Virus record (IMG/VR): IMGVR_UViG_3300031673_011430
Coordinates: 1-20,664 of that record
DNA from: a virus
Reading direction: 5' to 3' (one strand)
Length of the DNA stretch: 20,664 nucleotides
The position numbers and the translations under genes are program-made. Of this stretch, positions 1 through 7,200 are shown in pieces. The notes below the pieces were generated by a model. That model saw only the letters and a program-made list of their open reading frames with translations. It was not told the origin of the DNA and made no database searches. The first letter of the stretch is position 1. Each line of letters starts with the position of its first letter.

Positions 1-822
1 GGTGTACTTTAAATAATACTTAAGAAATTCTTCTCTATTGTCAGCCTTCAAACCTCTAACTGGACGTGCTAATATATCGGGAGTGCCGGTAATCAGCTCC
101 GCCCGTATCCCCACAGGTTGCTCGATAAATAAATCCCACTTGCCTTTTTTGTCCGGAGAATCATACGCTATATAAAATTGTTTCCTTTGACCATCAATAT
201 TTGTACCATAAACAATAGTACGTTCGGCTTGTTTCCCGACAATGTTTAAAATACTCTTTTTGCGATCACGCAGGGAGCCCCACACCCCAGTGGCGTCATC
301 GTTGCCAAGCGGTTCATTAGAAGGCGTTGGATATTTACCTACGGCAGGAGGTTTTCCAGGATCCAGCGCTACTTTTTTGACTCCACTTTTCTTAGCCCCG
401 TCAGGGTTACCTCCAGCTAGTTTTCCGGTTGGCTTCTTGTTGACAATGTCGTGAATCTTCTTTTGCTGACTTACGATTGTCTCTACTTTGCCATACCCAC
501 CCTTGGAAGGAGCAATCTCGATATCTCCATCCTTGTGGGAGAAGTCTATAAGGTCTTCGCCCTCTTCATCAAATACTCGGTACAAATGTGTCTCAGCAGT
601 TTTGTAGAGTAAGAATTTCCGCCCCAACTCCTCTGCCTCTTTTTCAAAACCCTTTTCTCGTAACCCGCGCGCTAATGTCACGATGTCAGAACACAAATCC
701 CCAGTGGGACCGTATGGACGAATATTAATAGGACAATTATCCTCGGCTAGTTTTTTAACCGCCTGCTTCTCAAGCTCACGCATTACTTCGCTATCTGAAA
801 AACCAATATGCTTAGAAATCAT
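1..822 (-). CDS. Hypothetical virion-operon protein, 3'-truncated by window edge
   Basis: An open frame of 274 codons runs from ATG at 822 to base 1 without a stop, so the C-terminus lies outside the window. The ATG shares one base with the stop of the preceding gene (TAATG), which suggests translational coupling. Residues 41-75 form a likely helical hairpin (DIVTLARGLREKGFEKEAEE) like those in the genes at 2752-3183 and 3213-4226. Residues 130-180 are a Gly/Pro/Lys-rich linker, and residues 195-250 look beta-rich (RTIVYGTNIDGQRKQFYIAY). I do not recognise the family. Its place downstream of the scaffold genes suggests a structural or head-completion role, which is only inference. The frame and start are well supported; the function is unknown. 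Confidence 0.8.
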   Translation of the reverse strand, partial: MISKHIGFSDSEVMRELEKQAVKKLAEDNCPINIRPYGPTGDLCSDIVTLARGLREKGFEKEAEELGRKFLLYKTAETHLYRVFDEEGEDLIDFSHKDGDIEIAPSKGGYGKVETIVSQQKKIHDIVNKKPTGKLAGGNPDGAKKSGVKKVALDPGKPPAVGKYPTPSNEPLGNDDATGVWGSLRDRKKSILNIVGKQAERTIVYGTNIDGQRKQFYIAYDSPDKKGKWDLFIEQPVGIRAELITGTPDILARPVRGLKADNREEFLKYYLKYT

Positions 823-1106
823 TACTCATCCTCTACATTAAGTAACAGTACCCCTTCAACAAAGTTGCGATCAACCTTAGCGGTGTACTCTGGATCACTA
901 GTAAATAACTGCTGGAGCTTCTTGAACGCACCACGAAGTTTGGGAGATGCATGTACCCGCTTCTGTAGCCCCTCGAAGTTGTTTAATGCATCATCTTCTA
1001 AAATGACTTCTTTAACTTCTTGAGCTTCTTTTAATAATTCGCTTTGGGCAAAATTCCTAAAAACCTCGGAAGACATCGCTGCCGCCCAATCCATTTTATC
1101 TGCCAT
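822..1106 (-). CDS. Small hypothetical helical protein (94 aa)
   Basis: This encodes 94 residues starting at ATG 1106. A good Shine-Dalgarno sequence (AGGTG, about six bases upstream) supports the start. The stop overlaps the start of the next gene as TAATG. The protein is predominantly helical and charged, for example SELLKEAQEVKEVILEDDAL, with no membrane segment, signal peptide or cysteine. I do not recognise a family. It follows a 92-base gap, the widest in the window, which carries a possible late-type promoter at 1133-1140. It may therefore start a new transcript together with the gene leaving the window on the left. A structural or assembly role is inferred only from the neighbours. 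Confidence 0.75.
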   Translation of the reverse strand: MADKMDWAAAMSSEVFRNFAQSELLKEAQEVKEVILEDDALNNFEGLQKRVHASPKLRGAFKKLQQLFTSDPEYTAKVDRNFVEGVLLLNVEDE

Positions 1107-1132
1107 AAATGCACCTATATTATGTAACCTAC

Positions 1133-1140
1133 TATTTATA
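1133..1140 (-). promoter_or_regulatory. Candidate T4-type late promoter (TATAAATA)
   Basis: The minus strand reads TATAAATA, identical to the -10 consensus of T4-family late promoters. It lies in the widest intergenic gap, 26 bases before the ATG of the 94-residue gene. Late T4-type promoters need no -35 box, and none is evident. The same octamer occurs twice on the plus strand inside coding sequence (near 11207 and 19525), so an eight-base match is expected by chance at about this rate. Only the location makes it worth noting. Confidence 0.3.
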
Positions 1141-1198
1141 CGCGGTTATGCATTGAAGGCTGCTTTTAGCTTTTCTGATGCTATATGGTAATAATAAT

Positions 1199-1894
1199 TT
1201 AAAGCCAAATGAACTCTAAAAGTCGGTGAGTGCTGGTGGGAGATCCGGAGACAATGGCAACGCCAGGGTGTGAATCTGATGGCTTCCGGGTGGTTAAACG
1301 TCCCTCATCATTAACAAATAAGTTAGCATTGATAGGGTATCTTTGCTGAGTTTCATATTGATCAGTTTGTGCAATAATTCTCTGGAACCAAACCGTTACC
1401 CGACCGCTAGCAAAGGTTGAATCGTCGCCGGGAACGTTTGGTACTTGGTAGGTGTAATTCACAACGGTACGAATAGAATCTGGTATGCCGTCGCCGTCCG
1501 CATCAAAATTCAACTCCGTGCCAGCTAAAAATACTACGACACCGTTACGAGGAATCAATTCCACATCTACTGGATCGGAAACGAAACTGCTCATAGTTAT
1601 GTTGGGGTTCTCTAATTCTGCTTTAACATCCTGCGGAGTTACTAAAGTGTTGTTGGGACCAGTGACACCTACTATAGGTCCAGCAATTACTACCTCATCT
1701 ACCGCAGAGGTGGTGAAAGCATTAGTTTTAACATCGTCAATGATGCCTATAGGGGCGATGCCATCGCTGACTCCGCAGACTACGTTGTTCCCCATAACCG
1801 TTAATTGGGCTGTCTGACCCGGCTGGAATTCTGCGCTGGTCTCAACAGGAAAACTGAATGGAAGGCTATTACCAGTCTGAATAATTCTCAACAT
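1199..1894 (-). CDS. Beta-rich virion protein, candidate head decoration protein
   Basis: From ATG 1894 this gives 231 residues. An in-frame GTG at 1903 would give 234, but it lies only two bases from the nearest AAAGG, so I prefer the ATG (spacing about 11). The start lies inside the 3' end of the upstream endonuclease gene. The protein is beta-rich, Gly/Val/Asn-rich and low in lysine, with ETSAEFQPGQTAQLTV and SDGIAPIGIIDD near the N-terminus, a style I associate with small phage head-surface proteins. A calcium-loop-like DADGDGIPD segment sits at residues 134-142 (GTG numbering). There is no signal peptide or membrane segment. The position after protease-scaffold genes fits a decoration or accessory capsid protein. 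A small major capsid protein is possible but less likely at this length. Confidence 0.75.
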   Translation of the reverse strand: MLRIIQTGNSLPFSFPVETSAEFQPGQTAQLTVMGNNVVCGVSDGIAPIGIIDDVKTNAFTTSAVDEVVIAGPIVGVTGPNNTLVTPQDVKAELENPNITMSSFVSDPVDVELIPRNGVVVFLAGTELNFDADGDGIPDSIRTVVNYTYQVPNVPGDDSTFASGRVTVWFQRIIAQTDQYETQQRYPINANLFVNDEGRLTTRKPSDSHPGVAIVSGSPTSTHRLLEFIWL

Positions 1895-2675
1895 ACATTT
1901 CACTACCTTTACCTATACGTGAGTGCATAGACGGAACGTTCCACTTATACATAAAACAATTAACATCACAGCTTCCCACTTTACTATACAGTTTTAATAC
2001 TTCCTTTTTGGGTATATATACCCTAGTCGTGCCTTTTCCTTTTTCGCAGGCATGGATATCTGTAGACCCTAAGAATTCATTAAGCTGTTCAGCCAGCCAT
2101 TCACACTCTTCTACGGTAAAACCATTAGTACACATACGCAGATGCCCCTTCTTCTGGTCAAGCGTGCCATCATCCATTATCCAATGGCGTATACATGCGT
2201 TGGACAGATGTAAATCAGCCGGCACTATTTTAATCTTATCTCTATACCAACGCCTCCGCATCTCACCCATTTCCACTGTGCTGACAGTTCTTAACCTGTA
2301 ATATGTTTTATTAAACTGTTCGGAGGTATAATGCTTAGACGACATGCCACAATCATCAAAACATTTGGAGACGTAATTTATATAACTTTCGTGTTTTGAC
2401 GAAATTGTAAAATTACCTTGCCTACCAACACTTACCGCGCTTCCATCGCCAAGCAACCACCCATCTATCTTCTCTTTCAATCCTACAGGAATGCTAATAT
2501 TTCTTTGTTCATTGGCAGGACGGCTGGGTACATTCATTTCTCTTAAAACCATAGTTATGTTCATAGGATATGTGTTATACATCTTTCCCATTTTATAAGT
2601 AGAAATTCCTTGTATATAATTGTCCGCAAGTTCGTGCCGAATCTTTCGAAGCTCTTTCATACCGCGCATATCCAT
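1869..2675 (-). CDS. Free-standing LAGLIDADG homing endonuclease
   Basis: This is a probable site-specific DNA endonuclease. Two LAGLIDADG helices are visible: IDGWLLGDGS and IRHWIMDDGTL, each ending in the acidic residues that bind the catalytic metal (about residues 70-79 and 162-172 from the ATG at 2675). The N-terminal part (ISTYKMGKMYNTYPMNITMV) looks like a helix-turn-helix, common in front of such nucleases. The longest frame would begin at TTG 2738, but its first 21 codons would translate the terminator hairpin at 2698-2725, so I choose ATG 2675. ATGs at 2669 and 2660 are alternatives, and none has a clear Shine-Dalgarno sequence. The 3' end overlaps the start of the next gene by 26 bases. 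It is not inside an intein, and no flanking intron boundary was recognised. Confidence 0.88.
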   Translation of the reverse strand: MDMRGMKELRKIRHELADNYIQGISTYKMGKMYNTYPMNITMVLREMNVPSRPANEQRNISIPVGLKEKIDGWLLGDGSAVSVGRQGNFTISSKHESYINYVSKCFDDCGMSSKHYTSEQFNKTYYRLRTVSTVEMGEMRRRWYRDKIKIVPADLHLSNACIRHWIMDDGTLDQKKGHLRMCTNGFTVEECEWLAEQLNEFLGSTDIHACEKGKGTTRVYIPKKEVLKLYSKVGSCDVNCFMYKWNVPSMHSRIGKGSEMYVENYSDW

Positions 2676-2690
2676 GTATATAACACGCAC

Positions 2691-2725
2691 AAAAAGAATG
2701 CCCCCTACCTTGCGGTAGGGGGCAT
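2691..2725 (-). terminator. Rho-independent terminator after the 143-aa gene
   Basis: A perfect 12-base-pair stem (2698-2709 with 2714-2725; core CCCCCTACC/GGTAGGGGG) closes a four-base loop that reads GCAA, a GNRA tetraloop, on the minus strand. It is followed on that strand by TCTTTTT (2697-2691). There is no T-run on the plus-strand side, so it acts on leftward transcription. It lies 27 bases after the stop of the 143-residue gene and immediately before the endonuclease gene, and should close or strongly attenuate the head operon. Confidence 0.9.
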
Positions 2726-2751
2726 AAGCAATTAACAAAATAAATTAAGAG

Positions 2752-3183
2752 TTACTTCCACAATTTGCTTAAGTCATCGATAAAATCGTCATCACCGTCG
2801 CCCTCGCCCTCGGTGACAACAACGTCTGCTGTTGCGTTTTTTCCACCATCATCTGCGCTGAACATCCAGCCTTTAGTTTTCAAATTCTCTACAGCTTCTT
2901 CACTGTCCTTGGGCGACTTGCCTTCCTTTTTATCCTTCTTTGCCTTCTTTTTATCCTCTTTATCTTTATCCTTCTTTTTCTTGGCTACAATCTCAATTAA
3001 TTTAGTAGTTACTTCTGCCTCTTTATATAACCCTGTACCTTCTAACAGTTCTGCTGCCGAATTAAGATGCTCAATTACTTTAATATGATCTTGGTTAGTT
3101 TGGACTTTACTGAAGGCGTTTTTAAAATAATGCTCCGCCATATCTTCCAATATACTCTCGTCTACACGATCTCGTTTAAACAT
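2752..3183 (-). CDS. Lys/Asp/Glu-rich prohead-core-like protein (143 aa)
   Basis: This encodes 143 residues from ATG 3183 with a good Shine-Dalgarno sequence (AAGGTG, six bases upstream). A helical hairpin lies at residues 35-68 (VIEHLNSAAELLEGTGL...KLIEI). A Lys/Asp/Glu run follows at 68-95, then an acidic Gly-rich tail ending in DDLSKLWK. The hairpin aligns with residues 123-156 of the next upstream gene, and both proteins end with an acidic stretch followed by a Leu/Trp motif. They are therefore diverged paralogues sharing an architecture. Highly charged helical proteins beside a prohead protease are often internal core or scaffold proteins, as with T4 gp67/gp68. That role is inferred. The gene is followed by the strong terminator at 2691-2725. 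Confidence 0.8.
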   Translation of the reverse strand: MFKRDRVDESILEDMAEHYFKNAFSKVQTNQDHIKVIEHLNSAAELLEGTGLYKEAEVTTKLIEIVAKKKKDKDKEDKKKAKKDKKEGKSPKDSEEAVENLKTKGWMFSADDGGKNATADVVVTEGEGDGDDDFIDDLSKLWK

Positions 3184-3212
3184 TTAATTCACCTTGTGTT
3201 CGGTAAGCGTCG

Positions 3213-4226
3213 TTAGTCAGTAAGCCAGGATAAATCTAAATCGTTCTCGTCCTTCTTCTCGTCCTTCTCATCCTTCTCATCCTTCTCATCCTTCTCATCC
3301 TTCTCGTCTTCCTCGTCTTCCTCGTCGCCATCCTTGGCGTCATTCTCATCTTCCTTCTTTTCTTTCTTTTCTTTTTCTTCCTTCTCTTTCTTTTCTTTCT
3401 TTTCTTTCTCTTCCTTCTCTTTTTCCTCTTCGTCGTCGTCGTCGTCGTCCGTTTCCGCTCGCTTTACCCACATGTTAAGCTCGTTAAAAGCTTCAACTAC
3501 TTCAGGATCATCAAGAATAAAATCGTCAGATAAGAGAACATCATCTGTATCTAAAGCTTCAGGAACTGGGGCGTCTTCCGGCTCTTCTTTAATCTCTTCA
3601 ATACGTTCGGTTAGTTCAGTTTCTTCATCGCCTAACTCAGGAGGCTCCGCGTCCAACTCTGGATCCGACATAGACTCATCAGAATCAAGCTCTAACCCAA
3701 ACCTACTTGCCAGCTCTGAAGGATCATACTCTTCAGCTAACTTTTGATGTGCTGCTTCATCGATAATCTTATCAAGAAGTTTAACTGATTCAACGGCACT
3801 AACTATAAGACCCATTCCTTCTAAAGCTTCAGAGGTGCGAACTAGAGTATTAATGACATGATTCATTGCGCAAGCATACTTATCATCGTCCTTCTTGTCC
3901 TTCTTCTTGTCCTTACCTTTGCCTTTCAACCATGGAGGCTGCTTACCCTTCGTTGGCTTCTCTTTCTTATCGTCCTTCTTATCGTCCTTCTTATCGTCCT
4001 TCTTACCCTTCTTCTTATCTTTGTCATCCTCGTCCTTATCTTCTTTTTTGGATGCAAAGCGAATGAAAGCGCGATAATTTGGATCGTCACTTAAAGCTTC
4101 GGAATAGTCTTGTGTAGGGGCAGTTTCTACCACTGGGCTAGCAAAAATCTTCTTAAACTCTACATTATCCAGAGTCTCGTTCATTTCAGCCGCAATTGTG
4201 TCACCAATATTTGAGTTTTTTATCAT
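3213..4226 (-). CDS. Highly charged prohead-core-like protein (337 aa)
   Basis: This encodes 337 residues from ATG 4226 with AAGGA seven bases upstream. Order: an N-terminal segment (1-60); a Lys/Asp block (60-116) with KDDK repeats; a helical hairpin (123-156; VINTLVRTSEALEGMGL); an acidic middle (180-245); a short helix (DPEVVEAFNELNMWVKRA); a Glu/Lys/Asp block (258-326) with DEK repeats; and a terminal DLDLSWLTD. It is paralogous to the 143-residue gene. No enzymatic motif is visible. I infer an internal scaffold or core protein, possibly cleaved by the protease encoded upstream. The charged blocks come from slippage-prone DNA (perfect 9-base repeats and an 83-base pyrimidine tract), so length may vary between relatives or be misassembled. 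Confidence 0.82.
   Translation of the reverse strand: MIKNSNIGDTIAAEMNETLDNVEFKKIFASPVVETAPTQDYSEALSDDPNYRAFIRFASKKEDKDEDDKDKKKGKKDDKKDDKKDDKKEKPTKGKQPPWLKGKGKDKKKDKKDDDKYACAMNHVINTLVRTSEALEGMGLIVSAVESVKLLDKIIDEAAHQKLAEEYDPSELASRFGLELDSDESMSDPELDAEPPELGDEETELTERIEEIKEEPEDAPVPEALDTDDVLLSDDFILDDPEVVEAFNELNMWVKRAETDDDDDDEEEKEKEEKEKKEKKEKEEKEKKEKKEDENDAKDGDEEDEEDEKDEKDEKDEKDEKDEKKDENDLDLSWLTD
3263..3307. repeat. Tandem 9-base repeat encoding Asp-Glu-Lys
   Basis: Four perfect copies of CCTTCTCAT (3263-3298) are followed by a fifth with one mismatch (3299-3307). On the minus strand they encode the DEK repeats near the C-terminus of the 337-residue protein. Perfect identity at third positions points to recent expansion by slippage rather than selection on the protein alone. 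Confidence 0.9.
3349..3431. repeat. 83-base uninterrupted polypyrimidine/polypurine tract
   Basis: Every base from 3349 to 3431 on the plus strand is C or T, so the coding strand is pure purine. It encodes the Glu/Lys block of the 337-residue protein. Such tracts can form triplex (H-) DNA, and the transcript contains many AAGGA/GAAGG-like segments that resemble ribosome-binding sites. Confidence 0.9.
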
Positions 4227-4250
4227 TGTGTAATCCTTAAAATAGATATA

Positions 4251-4274
4251 AGGACGGGGCTAAAGCCCCGTCCT
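4251..4274 (-). terminator. Intergenic hairpin, weak terminator or processing site
   Basis: A perfect 10-base-pair stem (AGGACGGGGC pairing with GCCCCGTCCT) closes a four-base loop between the protease-scaffold gene and the 337-residue gene. On the minus strand it is followed by TATATCTATTTTAAGG, which is U-rich but broken, so termination is probably partial. It may instead stabilise mRNA ends and set different levels of scaffold and core proteins. The Shine-Dalgarno sequence of the next gene lies just beyond the stem and is not paired. Confidence 0.6.
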
Positions 4275-4284
4275 CATTGTCTAA

Positions 4285-7200
4285 TTAGTACCTGCGACCT
4301 TTGAACGCTGCATCTAGATCAGCGGTAAGATTTCCTGAAGAATCTACTGCTGGTACTGCTGGCAGATCCGCACCCATCATAGAATCCTGCGGGTATCCAA
4401 CGTTAGGAATAGAAGCAATCTTCTTTAACGGATAACGCTCTACCGTTGCCTTCAGATGTGCGAAGTTCTTATCCGAGAAGTCCATCAATTCATTAACCTG
4501 CACGGAGATAGCTTCGCGGTTGCTACCGATGATGCCACGTTGGGACATCTCGTGAGCAAGCTCATAGGCACGAGCAGTCTTAACTCTGTACTTGCTCATT
4601 TCCTCTTCTGACTTCTTGGACTGGTAATCCTTAACCAAGTCATTTACGTACTGAGAGGATTCACTGTCGCTAGCCTCGCCCCAAAGCTTCTTCCAATAAG
4701 CGACTGCCTGGGGATCAAGACCCTGGGCAATTAATGCTGGGAAGTCGCCTTCGGGATCAATCTTGCCAGCCTGGACTAGACGCTGAATGTCCTCAGCTGC
4801 CTTACGAACCTGTGGAGGCGCATTAGCAACCTGCATGAACTTGTCATGTGCCTCTGTTAGAGTCTCAACCCTGCCCAAGTCACCAGTTGGCTTAGTATCC
4901 AACTTAGTGGTTACGCCGCCGCCGGGATGTGCCTTCTGGAGCATGTCACTGAATGCTACGCCCTTTTGAGCAATCTTGTTACGCATCGCAGCGAGTTTAT
5001 CAGAGCTTGCCTCACCAATTAAGCCTTCTACTGGTTCATCAGTAGTAAGCTCTGAAGGCTCTCCGCCTTCGAACTGGATGGTGGTGTTCGCGTCGCCAAT
5101 ATCCTCTTCTTCGGATACGGAGATTTCTTCATCCTCCTCCAGCGGAGGCTCCTCATCTCCTGACAGCTCAGAGAGATAAGCTTCTAGACCTTCAGGATCA
5201 TCTGGCAGACCCTCATCTTCTAGACCGCCTTCAAGACCGCCTTCTTCTGGAAGACCTAAGTCAGCGAAACCGAGATCAGCATCATTCTTGTCCTTCTTTT
5301 CTTTCTTATCTTCCTTCTTATCTTCTTTATCTTCTTTACACTCTTTGCAGCCCTTGCACTCTTTGTCGCCACACTTGCACTTGTCGCCAGGGCATTTACA
5401 CTTTGCTTCCTCAGTCATCTCTGACTCCTCTCCAGCCCTCTTAATAAGAGCTTCTGTGCCGCGCGCATACTTTACAAATGCCGACATAAGTTTATGTACA
5501 TTAGCAACCGTGCCCTTAACATCATTCACTGCTTCTTCGGCAAGATCGCCAACAACTTCTGAATTCTCGACATTTACAGCACCTTCGGTGTTGTAAACAT
5601 GCCGCAATAGCTGTAATTCTTCTTTGTGATCGTTAAGATCGTTAAGTGCCTGCTGCGCACCCTTGATTAACGCTGCATTAAGGGTTTTACGCATGGCTGG
5701 TAAAGAAACTGACGCTGTAGTCATGCCCTCGGGAGGTGCCATTTCGCCCATGTCGCCAGTATCCTCTTCCTTCAGAGACTGAACCTGACGCTTCATGTCA
5801 GCAATCAATCCATCAACCTCATCCAAACTGGTTTCCAATGCCTCTGCAGGTCCGCCCGCCTCACCAGTATCAACCGGCGCGTCGCCAGGCATATCTGGAG
5901 GAGGTGCCATCTCCGGGGTTGGAGCCGCGCCGCCCTCGGGAGGTGCGCCAGGAGCCGCTCCCGGTCCTGCTACAGCCTGTGCACCTTTAAAGATGGACAT
6001 TGCCGTATCAAAACCTTGAGTTCTAATGGTGTCAAGAATCTTCTTGCCATAAACCTTAGTAGCAATGCTGTCGTAGAAAGCAGCAACCTTATCTGGTCCA
6101 ACCAGATCGTTAACGGTGGCAGTTAGAATCATGTTATCGCCATGATAAACCTCCCAACGATCCGAGCCCTTTTCTGCCGACTTAACGAACTGAGCGTTCA
6201 GCTTGGCACGAAGGAGCTTCTTCTTCTCAGCCAGGTCGTTACCATACAGACCATCGGGCTTGCCGACGCCTGGGAACGGAGGAGCACCAACCTGTTGTTT
6301 ATCTTCGTTGTTACGAATCGAATCGGAATCCTCTTTCTCATACTTCGGTTTGCCGGGGGTTGGCTCATTTACGCCACCGCCGCCCTGGAAGTAACCTTGC
6401 TTGGAATTAATAGCATTCTTTGCTTGCTCAAGAGCTGCTTCACGACGCATTTTACGCTGCTCATTTTCAGCCGCCATACGCTGAAGCTTCTTTTTACGAG
6501 CCTCTTCTGACTCGGGAACAGAAGCGGGACCAGGATGCATACCATCCACGGGACCAACCTCTGGAAATGGAGGCTGTCCTACCATTTGTTTGTCTTCGTT
6601 GTTACGAATAGAATCTGAATCTTCTTTGGGGTATTTAACTTGCCCCGGGGCTGGCTCATTTACGCCACCGCCACCTTGGAAATAAGCTTTTTTCTCATTA
6701 GTCATTGTAGTATCCTCAATATTATTTAGATGACTCTCTTTTACAGAAGCCATTTTATTGATAAATTTGTCAAGTTGAGCTACTTTTTCGTTCAAAACTC
6801 CTACGATATCGGAAAGTATCTCGGAAGCATACCGATCTGGGAACCCCTGGGGGTTATTTCCCGCAACTTCATCCACCTCGGTCTCGGCCATTTCAAGAGA
6901 TCCTCGACCTTGCTGTCCATAAGGTGGTGCTATTTCTTCGTTTTCATCTTCTCCTAGAGAAGTAATCTTAGCTTCAATGTTCTTTAAATCCTCTTTAAGC
7001 TGCTTAACTTCGTCCAGCGTCATGGCTTGCTTTTCCTTCACCATGTTCTCTTTCATTTCAACATACTGGGCGATACTATCAGCGGCAGCAATTATGCGAC
7101 GAATTTTAGCTTTAGGATCTGCGCCACTAACTACAATAGACAGCTCAATGGGCGACAGATCCACGTTAATTTCGCCATAACAAGTCTTTGCTTTCATGTG

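Noticed and set aside
242-454. Plus-strand frame of 70 codons near the left edge
   Set aside because: It lies opposite the partial minus-strand gene, which is open for 274 codons with a coupled start.
1107-1198. Possible terminator after the 231-aa gene
   Set aside because: Only short imperfect pairings (GGCT/AGCC) without a U-tract were found on either strand.
2676-2738. N-terminal extension of the homing endonuclease from TTG 2738
   Set aside because: It would translate the terminator stem-loop, starts with a rare codon and has no Shine-Dalgarno sequence.
3334-3747. Plus-strand frame of 137 codons, mostly Ser and Phe
   Set aside because: It is the antisense of the Glu/Lys/Asp repeats; composition is entirely explained by the polypyrimidine tract and no ribosome-binding site is present.
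6142-6510. 122-codon plus-strand frame with hydrophobic stretches resembling membrane segments
   Set aside because: It is antisense to the scaffold repeat region; codon pattern and continuity favour the minus-strand gene.
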